DNA of 64,000 nt, taken from positions 1,153,501 through 1,217,500 of the forward strand of contig JACKNC010000001.1 of NCBI GenBank assembly GCA_024235095.1, read 5' to 3'. The DNA is from Gammaproteobacteria bacterium. GTDB lineage: Bacteria > Pseudomonadota > Gammaproteobacteria > Competibacterales > Competibacteraceae. Made by a program: the position numbers and the translations under genes. The notes beneath the pieces were generated by a model. That model searched no databases and was not told the origin of the DNA. It saw only the letters and a list, made by a program, of their open reading frames with translations. Positions 1 to 9,061 of the stretch are shown in pieces. Each line of letters begins with the position of its first letter. Position 1 is the stretch's first letter.

Positions 1-3000
1 ATTTTTGCCGAAATTTCATTGTGATCCAAGACCGCGGATGAAACGATGGCATCGTTATATTGCTGGTCTGTCTGAGCAGTTGCTTCGAATACAGGTAAGT
101 CACGGTTTATTAAGGATACTTTCCATCCTGTATTTTCAAGGACAGGGTTACTCGTTGGATTTGTTGCTGCTTGCTGTGTCCGCAGCGGACCACTGAACAT
201 GGTTGTACTTGATGATGCCAGCCGACCTTTGACGGATTGTTTTTCATTATCGTTAGAAGCGCCGCCAGTAAAAGGTTCGGCAAATCGTGTGCGCCTTCGA
301 GGACGCAGATCTCCTAGAGGCAGTGTTTGTTGGATGACAGTAACATACTCTGTGCCAGCAATATTTATGCGATCGTTTTCAATAGCAAATGCTGTTGTCG
401 CAGGTGCTGCAGGTATTGGAGATGATACAGTCGTGACCGCGGTCATGGTTGAAGAAGAAACACCAGGCGTAGTTGGGATCGCTGGTGTTGGATTAACGTT
501 AACTGTAACCCCTGGTATGTCAGGAATCCTTGCAGAGATTACGGACGCTGGCAAAGTCGTGGGCGTCGCGAGCATCGTTGATGCCACAGGAACCGCGACC
601 GAGGCTGCCGAAACGGGCGAGGTCGCCGGCGGTACTGAAGCGCTCAGCGGCGCTGGGGCTACCGAAACGGGTAAGGTCGCCGGCGGTGCAGGCATTCCTG
701 GACTCGCGAGAACCGCAGCTGGGGCTACCGAAACAGGCGGGGTCGCCGGCGGTGCAGGCATCCCTGGACTCGTAGGAACCTCAGCCGGGGCTGCCAAAAT
801 AGGCGAGGTCGCCAAAACGGGTGAGGTCGCCGGCGTTGCAAGCATCGCGGGACTCGCAGGAACCACAGCCGGAGTTGCCGAAACGGGTGAGGTCGCCGGC
901 GGTGCAAGCATCCCTGGACTCGCGGGAACCACAGCCGGGGCTACCGAAACGGGTAAGGTCGCCGGCGGTGCAGGCATCCCTGGACTCGCGGGAACCACAG
1001 CCGGGACTGCCAAAACAGGCGGGGTCGCCAGGGGTACTGAAGCGCCGCTAAGCGGGGCCGGGGTTGCCAATACGGGCGGGGTTGCCGGCGTCGCGAGACT
1101 CGCAGGACTCGCAGGAACCACAGCCGGGGCTGCCAAAACAGGCGGGGTCGCCGGGAGTACTGAAGCGCCGCTAAGCGGGGCCGGCGTTGCCGGCGTTGCG
1201 GGACTCGCGGGACTCGCAGGAACCACAGCCGGAGTTGCCAAAACGGGCGGGGTCGCCAGCGTTGCGGGACTCGCGGGACTCGCAGGAACCACAGCCGGGG
1301 CTGCCAAAACAGGCGGGGTCGCCAGGGGTACTGAAGCGCCGCTAAGCGGGGCCGGGGTTGCCGGCGTCGTGGGACTCGCAGGACTCGCAGGAACCACAAC
1401 CGGGGCTGCCAAAACGGGTGAGGTGGCCAGAGGTACTGAAGCGCTCAGCGGGGCTGGAGTTACTGAAACAGGCGGAGTCGCCGGCGTTGCGGGACTCGCG
1501 GGACTCGCAGGAACCACAGCCGGAGTTGCCGAAACGGGTGAGGTCGCCAGCGTTGCGGGACTCGCGGGACTCGCAGGAACCTCAGCCGGGGCTGCCAAAA
1601 CAGGCGGGGTCGCCGGGGGTATTGAAGCGCTGAGCGGGGCCGGGGCTATCAAAACGGGTGAGATCGCTGGCGTTGCAGGCATCGCTGGACTCGCAGGAAC
1701 CTCAGCCGGGACTGCCGAAACAGGTGAGGTCGCCGGCGTTGCAGGCATCGCTGGACTCGCAGGAACCTCAGCCGGGGCTGTCGAAACAGGTGAGGTCGCC
1801 GGCGGTGCAGGCATCGCTGGACTCGCAGGAACCTCAGCCGGGACTGCCGAAACAGGTGAGGTCGCCGGGGATACTGAAGCGCCAAGCGAAGCCGAGGCTG
1901 CCGAAACAGGCGGGGTCGCCGGCGGTGCAGGCATCGCTGGACTCGCAGGAACCTCAGCCGGGGCTGTCGAAACAGGTGAGGTCGCCGGCGGTGCAGGCAT
2001 CGCTGGACTCGCAGGAACCTCAGCCGGGACTGCCGAAACAGGTGAGGTCGCCGGGGATACTGAAGCGCCAAGCGAAGCCGAGGCTGCCGAAACAGGCGGG
2101 GTCGCCGGCGTCGCGGGCATCGCTGGACTCGCAGGAACCTCAGCCGGGACTGCCGAAACAGGTGAGGTCGCCGGGGATACTGAAGCGCCAAGCGAAGCCG
2201 AGGCTGCCGAAACAGGCGGGGTCGCCGGCGGTGCAGGCATCGCTGGACTCGCAGGAACCTCAGCCGGGGCTGTCGAAACAGGTGAGGTCGCCGGCGGTGC
2301 AGGCATCGCTGGACTCGCAGGAACCTCAGCCGGGACTGCCGAAACAGGTGAGGTCGCCGGGGATACTGAAGCGCCAAGCGAAGCCGAGGCTGCCGAAACA
2401 GGCGGGGTCGCCGGCGTCGCGGGCATCGCTGGACTCGCAGGAACCTCAGCCGGGACTGCCGAAACAGGTGAGGTCGCCGGGGATACTGAAGCGCCAAGCG
2501 AAGCCGAGGCTGCCGAAACAGGCGGGGTCGCCGGCGGTGCAGGCATCGCTGGACTCGCAGGAACCTCAGCCGGGACTGCCGAAACAGGTGAGGTCGTCGG
2601 GGATACTGAAGCGCCAAGCGAAGCCGAGGCTGCCGAAACAGGCAAGGTCGCCGGCGGTGCAGACATCGCTGGACTCGCAGGAACCTCAGCCGGGACTGCC
2701 GAAACAGGTGAGGTCGCCGGCGGTGCAGGCATCGCTGGACTCGCAGGAACCTCAGCCGGGACTGCCGAAACAGGTGAGGTCGCCGGCGGTGCAGGCATCG
2801 CTGGACTCGCAGGAACCTCAGCCGGGACTGCCGAAACAGGTGAGGTCGCCGGCGGTGCAGGCATCGCTGGACTCGCAGGAACCTCAGCCGGGACTGCCGA
2901 AACAGGTGAGGTCGCCGGCGGTGCAGGCATCGCTGGACTCGCAGGAACCTCAGCCGGGACTGCCGAAACAGGTGAGGTCGCCGGCGGTGCAGGCATCGCT

Positions 3001-3030
3001 GGACTCGCAGGAACCTCAGCCGGGACTGCC
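1..3030 (-). CDS. fliK: FliK-position repeat protein, continuation after the frameshift (partial, runs off left edge)
   Basis: Reading the minus strand in the phase restored after the extra base near 3031 gives an unbroken frame from about 3030 down to base 3. It continues the same PAEVPASPAMPAPP repeat, then more diverged Pro/Ala/Thr repeats, then non-repetitive sequence from about 420 downward. That tail includes a stretch reading NIAGTEYVTVIQQTLPLGD and another reading TGWKVSLINRDLPVF. I do not recognise a domain in this tail. No stop codon occurs before the edge, so the whole protein exceeds about 1,780 residues. The long plus-strand frames over this DNA are shadows of the repeat. Confidence 0.55.
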
Positions 3031-4330
3031 AGAAACAGGTGAGGTCGCCGGCGGTGCAGGCATCGCTGGACTCGCAGGAACCTCAGCCGGGACTGCCGAA
3101 ACAGGTGAGGTCGCCGGCGGTGCAGGCATCGCTGGACTCGCAGGAACCTCAGCCGGGACTGCCGAAACAGGTGAGGTCGCCGGCGGTGCAGGCATCGCTG
3201 GACTCGCAGGAACCTCAGCCGGGGCTGTCGAAACAGGTGAGGTCGCCGGCGGTGCAGGCATCGCTGGACTCGCAGGAACCTCAGCCGGGACTGCCGAAAC
3301 AGGTGAGGTCGCCGGCGGTGCAGGCATCGCTGGACTCGCAGGAACCTCAGCCGGGACTGCCGAAACAGGTGAGGTCGCCGGCGGTGCAGACATCGCTGGG
3401 CTCGCAGGAACCTCAGCCGGGACTGCCGAAACGGGTGAGGTCGCCGGCGGTGCAGACATCGCTGGGCTCGCAGGAACCTCAGCCGGGACTGCCGAAACGG
3501 GTGAGGCCGCCGGCGTTGCAGGCATCGCTGGACTCGCAGGAACCTCAGCCGAGGCTGTCGAAACAGGCAAGGTCGCCGGCGTCGCGGGCATCGCTGGAAC
3601 CACAGCTGGGGCTGCCGAAACAAGCGGGGTCGTCGGCGCTGTGGGCATCGCTGGACTCGCAAGAACCTCAGCTGGGGCTGCCGAAACAGGTGAGGTCGCC
3701 GGCGGTGCAGGCATCGCTGGACTCGCAGGAACCTCAGCCAGGACTGCCGAAACAGGTGAGGTCGCCGGCGGTGCAGGCATCGCTGGACTCGCAGGAACCT
3801 CAGCCGGGACTGCCGAAACAGGTGAGGTCGCCGGCGGTGCAGGCATCGCTGGACTCGCAGGAACCTCAGCCGGGACTGCCGAAACAGGTGAGGTCGCCGG
3901 CGGTGCAGGCATCGCTGGACTCGCAGGAACCTCAGCCGGGACTGCCGAAACAGGTGAGGTCGCCGGCGGTGCAGGCATCGCTGGACTCGCGGGAACCTCA
4001 GCTGGGGCTGCCGAAACAAGCGGGGTCGTCGGCGCTGTGGGCATCGCTGGACTCGCAAGAACCTCAGCTGCCGAAACAGGTGAGGTCGCCGGCGTCGCGG
4101 GCATCGCTGGACTCGCAGGAACCTCAGCCGGGGCTGTCGAAACAGGTGAGGTCGCCGGGGGTATTGAAGCGCTCAGCGGCGCTGGGGCTGCCGAAACGGG
4201 CGGGGTCGCCGGCGTTGCAGGCATCGCTGGACTCGCAGGAACCTCAGCCGGGGGAACTGTCGATGCGTCTGGCGTAGCTGGAACCGCTGACCTTATTGAA
4301 TCTGCTGGTGTAGCAGCGGGAATTACTGGA
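430..4330. repeat. Coding tandem repeat array with a 66-bp unit
   Basis: The array is built on a 66-bp unit (22 codons on the minus strand). Runs of near-identical units lie at about 2640-3600 and 3660-4000. A shorter 54-bp variant unit (minus-strand protein AASASLGASVSPATSPVS) is interspersed; its GGGGATACTGAAGC signature begins at 1867, 2053, 2173, 2359, 2479 and 2599. Towards 430 the units diverge. The array leaves several frames open on both strands, which explains the long spurious frames here. Confidence 0.92.
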
Positions 4331-5355
4331 ACATAAGAAGGTATCGCTGGCCTTATTGAGGCTGCTGGCGTATTGGAGACGATTCGACGGATTGGCGTTA
4401 CGGGTAGTTTCAAGGATGACTTTCGTTCGGGTCGCTCCAAGCTTCCGTCATCAGATAATTGTTTGGTTTTCAATCCTGGCGCATTACTTTCACCTCGCAT
4501 GTTTTTGACTAAAGGAGTCATAATGCCAAGCACCGGCTTACTCTCCTTCCGCTGCGCTAATGAATCGACTGGATCGAACTCGGGCTGGCTAATCTTTGGA
4601 TGATGAGTGATGCCTATGGATTTATCTTCATCGGCCTTGTCCATCATGCTTTCTGTTGTGGAATCCTTTCTGGGAAAGCTCACATCCTGCAAAGCAGCGC
4701 GTGATTCCATAAACAGCGAAAAACCGGCCCATGGCATTTCATCCAGCGGCTCCTTATCCAGAGTTTTCGGTTGATCTTTCCTGTTATTAGCAAGTATTGG
4801 TTCTTTTAGCTCGTTTCCATCAACAGGCAACCCCTCCCTGCCCAAATCCGGCGTTGATACAATCCCAGTTTCTTCTAAACCTGACATCGAAATCGGCGCA
4901 TGTTGCTTCAAACCTGGCGTTGAAACGGCCACTTGTGGTTGATCAGTCCCTAAGTCACTGGACTCAAGCGGTAAAACAGTGGCTTGTTGTGGTTCATCCG
5001 TTCCTAAATCACTGGACTCAAGCGGTAAAATAGTGACTTGCAGGCCATCAGCGCCAAACTCATCGGGATTGCCTAAGTCAATCTTTTGTAGAGGTTCTTG
5101 CAGCGCTTGTGCATCCACAACTTCTTCATCTAATAAATCCAGAGACTCTTCCAGATCAATGGGACTTCCCTCTAATTCAAAGTCTGCCTTACTTTCTGCC
5201 AGATGACCCAGAATACTGGTTCGCAACCATTGACTAAAAGAAGGTGATCGAGCCATAGGCTCCTGGCCTGTTTCCACCACGCTTTCCGCTGCCACGACGC
5301 TATTGGTTTTGCCACAGGATGATGTCAATAAATGGGCGATGTCGAGATGGGCCAT
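3016..5355 (-). CDS. fliK: FliK-position giant Pro/Ala-repeat protein, N-terminal part up to a frameshift
   Basis: This is the first reading segment of the gene directly downstream of fliJ, the usual place of the flagellar hook-length control gene fliK. The ATG is preceded by an AAGGA ribosome site. Residues 1 to about 330 are non-repetitive and acidic/polar, with a short duplicated PLESSDLGTD motif. After that the protein turns into 22-residue Pro/Ala/Val/Ser repeats (core PAEVPASPAMPAPPATSPVS). The reading frame ends at a TGA at 3016-3018 only because one extra A sits near 3031 compared with every neighbouring repeat copy. Undoing it lets the frame run to the left window edge. The conserved FliK C-terminal domain would lie outside the window, so the assignment rests on gene order. 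A long extended linker fits the ruler role of FliK. Confidence 0.6.
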   Translation of the reverse strand: MAHLDIAHLLTSSCGKTNSVVAAESVVETGQEPMARSPSFSQWLRTSILGHLAESKADFELEGSPIDLEESLDLLDEEVVDAQALQEPLQKIDLGNPDEFGADGLQVTILPLESSDLGTDEPQQATVLPLESSDLGTDQPQVAVSTPGLKQHAPISMSGLEETGIVSTPDLGREGLPVDGNELKEPILANNRKDQPKTLDKEPLDEMPWAGFSLFMESRAALQDVSFPRKDSTTESMMDKADEDKSIGITHHPKISQPEFDPVDSLAQRKESKPVLGIMTPLVKNMRGESNAPGLKTKQLSDDGSLERPERKSSLKLPVTPIRRIVSNTPAASIRPAIPSYVPVIPAATPADSIRSAVPATPDASTVPPAEVPASPAMPATPATPPVSAAPAPLSASIPPATSPVSTAPAEVPASPAMPATPATSPVSAAEVLASPAMPTAPTTPLVSAAPAEVPASPAMPAPPATSPVSAVPAEVPASPAMPAPPATSPVSAVPAEVPASPAMPAPPATSPVSAVPAEVPASPAMPAPPATSPVSAVLAEVPASPAMPAPPATSPVSAAPAEVLASPAMPTAPTTPLVSAAPAVVPAMPATPATLPVSTASAEVPASPAMPATPAASPVSAVPAEVPASPAMSAPPATSPVSAVPAEVPASPAMSAPPATSPVSAVPAEVPASPAMPAPPATSPVSAVPAEVPASPAMPAPPATSPVSTAPAEVPASPAMPAPPATSPVSAVPAEVPASPAMPAPPATSPVSAVPAEVPASPAMPAPPATSPVSGSPG

Positions 5356-5414
5356 GGCGCGGTCCTTACTTAAAAGCGGTTTAGTAATAACAATCTAATG
5401 ATTAAACATCATGA

Positions 5415-5876
5415 TTAAACGCCATCAATAAATCGCATCCGAGCAGTCAGACCACGCAGATTGTGTTCATCACTATCGCGCTGTTCGCGACGATCCTCTT
5501 CCCATAGCTGAGTCTTCCGGTCGCGCTCGATCACTTCCTCAAGCGCCTTGGTTTTGGAGCGACTTTGGATCCAGGCCAACTGTTTTCTCTGTAGTTCCTG
5601 CTGCATCCATGCCAATTGCTGCTGCAACTGCACAATGCCATGATCCATGTTGGTCAGAAACGCCGAGTAATCCTGATACCGGCGCGCAGAAATTCCATGA
5701 CTGCCCTCGTTTTGAAACTGGGTGGCGTATTCGCTCCGAAACATCAGCAATTGCTGCAAGCGATTCTGTTGTTCAGTAAGTCGCTGTTGAGACTCTCCCA
5801 ACGCTTTGACTGCCGCTTGTTCCCGGGACTGCGCAACCTGAGCCGCTGCTTGCAATGGATGGGATTTATTCGCCAT
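5415..5876 (-). CDS. fliJ: Flagellar export protein FliJ
   Basis: The 153-residue Gln/Arg/Glu-rich protein is almost wholly alpha-helical coiled coil, of usual FliJ length. FliJ is the central stalk of the flagellar type III export ATPase: it couples the FliI hexamer to FlhA and escorts chaperones. It lies just downstream of fliI (13-nt gap) and upstream of the fliK-position gene. The identification rests on size, coiled-coil composition and operon position; individual residues are poorly conserved in this family. Confidence 0.85.
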   Translation of the reverse strand: MANKSHPLQAAAQVAQSREQAAVKALGESQQRLTEQQNRLQQLLMFRSEYATQFQNEGSHGISARRYQDYSAFLTNMDHGIVQLQQQLAWMQQELQRKQLAWIQSRSKTKALEEVIERDRKTQLWEEDRREQRDSDEHNLRGLTARMRFIDGV

Positions 5877-5888
5877 TGAACTTGCCCT

Positions 5889-7262
5889 CTATCGACCCTT
5901 CGCTTCCTTGGGCCTGGGTTGCAGAACAACCTCAAGCGCCTTGAGACTATCCGCCATGGTGACACGCTCGTCGATACCCTGCATCAGAAATTGCTTGAGC
6001 CGCGGATAATAGTCCCGCGCCTCATCCACCGCTGGATCACTGCCGGCAACATAGGCGCCGACGTTGATCAAGTCGCGGTGCTGCTCATAAGTCGAATAAA
6101 CATGCTTGAAGCGTCGCGCCAATTGCTGATGGCGGGGACCGCTGATCTGCGGCATCACCCGGCTGATCGAGGCCTCAATATCGACGGCTGGATACTGGCC
6201 GGCTTCGGCCAGTCGCCGCGACAACACCACATGGCCATCAAGAATAGCGCGGGCGGCGTCGGCAATCGGATCCTGCTGATCGTCGCCTTCGGTCAATACG
6301 GTGTAGAAAGCCGTGATGGAGCCACCGATGGTATCGTTGCCGGCGCGTTCCACGAGGCGGGGAATTTTGGCGAAGACCGAGGGCGGATAACCCTTGGTGG
6401 CGGGCGGCTCGCCAATCGCCAGTGCAATCTCGCGCTGCGCCTGGGCGTAGCGCGTCAGCGAGTCCATCAGCAACAATACTTGTCGGCCCGCATCGCGGAA
6501 ATATTCGGCAATCCGGGTAGCCAACGCCGCGCCGTACAAGCGCATGAGCGGCGGAGCATCCGCTGGCGCCGCCACCACTACGGCGCGGGCCATGCCTTCA
6601 GCACCCAGAATTTCCTGGATGAATTCCTGAACTTCGCGTCCGCGCTCGCCAATCAGCCCGACGACCACCACCTCGGCCTCGGTAAAGCGGGTCATCATGC
6701 CCAGCAACACGCTTTTGCCAACGCCAGAACCCGCGAATAGGCCCATGCGTTGACCGCGTCCCACCGATAGTAGCGCGTTGATGGCCCGCACCCCGACATC
6801 CAGCGGCTCACGAATCGGTTTGCGCATCAAGGGATTGATCGACTTGCCGGCTAATGAAACCAGATCAGTGTGCGCTGGCGGCGGTAGCCCGTCCAGAAAA
6901 CGTCCGGAACCATCCAGTACTCGTCCAAGCAAGCCTTCACCAATGCGCGCCTGGCTAACGCCACCCGTGGGAATCACCCGGGAATTGGGCATCAGGCCAT
7001 GAATATCGCCGCTGGGCATCAAAAACAACTTGCCACCAGAAAAACCGACGACCTCGGCTTCAATCTGCGCCCCATTCGGATTGGTAACCAGGCAACGGGC
7101 ACCAACCGGCGCGACGCAGCCAGCGGCTTCCAGAGTCAGACCGACCATTCGGGTTAGCTGTCCCTCCACCACCAACCCCGGCGTCTCCACAACTCGTTGG
7201 CGACGCTGAGCTAGATGGGTGCGCCAGCGTGGGATATGCTCCAATTCAAGAATGGCTGACAT
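5889..7262 (-). CDS. fliI: Flagellum-specific ATP synthase FliI
   Basis: This is the ATPase that energises flagellar type III export. I start it at the ATG at 7262 (protein begins MSAILELEHIPRW), giving 457 residues, the normal length; an in-frame start at 7295 would lie deep inside fliH. An F1-beta-like N-terminal barrel is followed by a Walker A loop GSGVGKS at about residues 178-184. A Walker B strand (LLLMDSLTRYAQAQREIA) and the export-ATPase signature around PPSVFAKIPRLVERAG follow. The start overlaps the fliH end by 17 nt, so translation is probably coupled. Confidence 0.97.
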   Translation of the reverse strand: MSAILELEHIPRWRTHLAQRRQRVVETPGLVVEGQLTRMVGLTLEAAGCVAPVGARCLVTNPNGAQIEAEVVGFSGGKLFLMPSGDIHGLMPNSRVIPTGGVSQARIGEGLLGRVLDGSGRFLDGLPPPAHTDLVSLAGKSINPLMRKPIREPLDVGVRAINALLSVGRGQRMGLFAGSGVGKSVLLGMMTRFTEAEVVVVGLIGERGREVQEFIQEILGAEGMARAVVVAAPADAPPLMRLYGAALATRIAEYFRDAGRQVLLLMDSLTRYAQAQREIALAIGEPPATKGYPPSVFAKIPRLVERAGNDTIGGSITAFYTVLTEGDDQQDPIADAARAILDGHVVLSRRLAEAGQYPAVDIEASISRVMPQISGPRHQQLARRFKHVYSTYEQHRDLINVGAYVAGSDPAVDEARDYYPRLKQFLMQGIDERVTMADSLKALEVVLQPRPKEAKGR

Positions 7263-8049
7263 GGCTTTCCCGCTCGTCGCCAAGGACCGCAGCAATCACG
7301 GTGCCCAGTCGTTTCTCGACCGTCGCGTCGATTCGCGATAGCTCAGCATTAATGATGCAGCCACCGCGACTGAGCGTCTGATCCTCGACAATCTTCCAAA
7401 TCGGTTCATCATCCCGACCCAGTGAAAGTACTTCGCGAATCAATCGCGCATCATCCGGATGCAGACGAACCTGAATGCCAGTGCTGCTTACGGGCAACAA
7501 GCTGACCGCCTCGCGCACAACCGCCACGACTTCGCCCGGCGAGGCGCGCAGTTCCCGTCGCACCAGTTGTCGAGCAATCTCAGTGGCCAGTTTGGTCAGT
7601 TCCTCTTCAATCGTGGCATCGAGGTTTTCCAGCGGTTGCTGCATATAGCTCAGAATCTGATCCAGTTTTTGCACTCGCAGCAACACTTCGTCGCGGCCGG
7701 CGGCCAGTCCCTCAGCGTAACCACGTTGATAACCTTCGGTATGGCCTTCCTGCTGGCCTTTCTTGTAGCCCTGCTCGCGGCCTTCACGCCGGCCTTCCTG
7801 ATAGCCAGCGGCAAATCCTTCCTCGTGCGCCTCGCTTTGGATGGCTTCAATTTCGTCCAGCGTGGGCGGCGCTGAGGAGGCTTTCGAGCTGCGTGACTCT
7901 TTTTGCCGGGTTTCCGCTTTGGTGGGAACCACAACGGGAGAAGGCGCAGCCGTCGGTGGCGGCTCTGATTCGGGCGGCGGTTGATCGACGCTGGGCAATT
8001 CCCAGCGCTGGTAAGCCGTCAAACGATCACCTGAGATAATTTTAGACAA
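7246..8049 (-). CDS. fliH: Flagellar assembly protein FliH
   Basis: FliH is the regulator and peripheral stalk of the FliI ATPase and docks it on FliN at the C-ring. The 267-residue protein has a Pro-rich N-terminus, then a Gly/Glu/Arg-rich helical stretch at about residues 75-120 made of repeated GxxxG steps (GYQEGRREGREQGYKKG), a hallmark of FliH. A conserved C-terminal domain follows (RQLVRRELRASPGEVVAVVREA). It overlaps fliG by 8 nt upstream and fliI by 17 nt downstream. Confidence 0.93.
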   Translation of the reverse strand: MSKIISGDRLTAYQRWELPSVDQPPPESEPPPTAAPSPVVVPTKAETRQKESRSSKASSAPPTLDEIEAIQSEAHEEGFAAGYQEGRREGREQGYKKGQQEGHTEGYQRGYAEGLAAGRDEVLLRVQKLDQILSYMQQPLENLDATIEEELTKLATEIARQLVRRELRASPGEVVAVVREAVSLLPVSSTGIQVRLHPDDARLIREVLSLGRDDEPIWKIVEDQTLSRGGCIINAELSRIDATVEKRLGTVIAAVLGDERESHVSHS

Positions 8050-9055
8050 GCTGATCTCCCTTACTGCTCAGAGTAATTTCACCAGCCTCCGCCAGTCGCT
8101 TGGCGGTACTCAAAATATCCTTCTGAGCCGCTTCCACATCGCTGAGTTTGACCGGCGGCATGGCCTCCAGATCGTCGCGCAACAAATCGGCGGCGCGCCG
8201 GGACATATTGCTCAGGATCTTGTTGCGAACCGCATCGTCGGCGCCGCGCAGGGCGATCAATAGCGTTTCGGAGGAAACCTCGCGCAGCAGTGTTTGCACA
8301 TCGCGGTCGTTGAGGCTGAGCAGATTCTCGAAGACCACCATCAAATCTTCGATAGCCGTTCCCAGATCGGCATCGGTTTCCTTGATCTTGTCGAGAATCT
8401 CGCCTTCGATAGCGGCATCCAAACGACCAAGAATCTCGGCGGCCCGTTTGGGGCCGCCAATCTTGGAAGTAGCGGCAGCGCTGATATTACGCATGACCTG
8501 CTTTTCAATCAGTTCGTTGAGTTCTTCGAGCGCCCCCGAGGGAATTTCGTCGAGAATCGCCACACGCAACAGGGCTTCATCACGCAATGGGGACGGTAAC
8601 AAGCCCACCACTTCGGCGGCCTGGTCGGTTTGTAGAGAGGATAGCACCAGCGCAACCACTTGCGGATGCTCTTCACGCAGGCCGCCGGCGATGGCGCTGG
8701 CATCCATCCATTTCAGCGAATCGACGCCAGACTGGCCCTCGGTATCGAAGATATGTTCCAGAATGCCCTTGGCTTTTTCACGACCCAGGGCGCGCGTCAG
8801 GACGCCGCGGATATAGTTCTCGCTATCGATCGTCAACGAACTCTGATTGCGCACGGCCTCATTAAACGTATGGATGATCTCGCTGATCTGGCCGCGACTG
8901 ACATTAGTCATATTCGCCATGGCGACGCCGATCTTGTGCAGTTCGCGCGGGTCAAGATGGCGCAAAATTTCAGCGGCATGGCTCTCGCCAAGCGCCATAA
9001 GCACCACGGCTGCCTGTTCGACGCTCTTCAGGGAAGTGGGGGTTAATTCCGGCAT
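8042..9055 (-). CDS. fliG: Flagellar motor switch protein FliG
   Basis: FliG is the C-ring protein that joins the MS ring (FliF) and contacts the stator for torque and switching. The length of 337 residues is standard. Family motifs are visible: AAVVLMALGESHAAEILRHL near the N-terminus, the middle EHPQVVALVLSSL segment (EHPQ motif), and a C-terminal charged helix region around DLEAMPPVKLSDVEAAQKDI. The gene lies 6 nt after fliF and overlaps fliH. Confidence 0.97.
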   Translation of the reverse strand: MPELTPTSLKSVEQAAVVLMALGESHAAEILRHLDPRELHKIGVAMANMTNVSRGQISEIIHTFNEAVRNQSSLTIDSENYIRGVLTRALGREKAKGILEHIFDTEGQSGVDSLKWMDASAIAGGLREEHPQVVALVLSSLQTDQAAEVVGLLPSPLRDEALLRVAILDEIPSGALEELNELIEKQVMRNISAAATSKIGGPKRAAEILGRLDAAIEGEILDKIKETDADLGTAIEDLMVVFENLLSLNDRDVQTLLREVSSETLLIALRGADDAVRNKILSNMSRRAADLLRDDLEAMPPVKLSDVEAAQKDILSTAKRLAEAGEITLSSKGDQLV

Positions 9056-9061
9056 CGCAGC

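Noticed and set aside
199..3042. Plus-strand open frame of 947 codons rich in Gly, Ala and Thr
   Set aside because: It is the complement of the minus-strand 66-bp coding repeat. The minus strand has the start, ribosome site and fli operon context, and its frame runs on to the window edge.
430..4330. CRISPR-like array
   Set aside because: The repeats are contiguous 66-bp coding units without unique spacers.
1658..4336. Second long plus-strand frame and other shadow frames over the repeat
   Set aside because: They come from repeat composition and change phase at the same extra base near 3031 as every other frame.
8148..8816. Ser/Arg-rich plus-strand frame
   Set aside because: It is antisense to fliG, a confidently identified gene.
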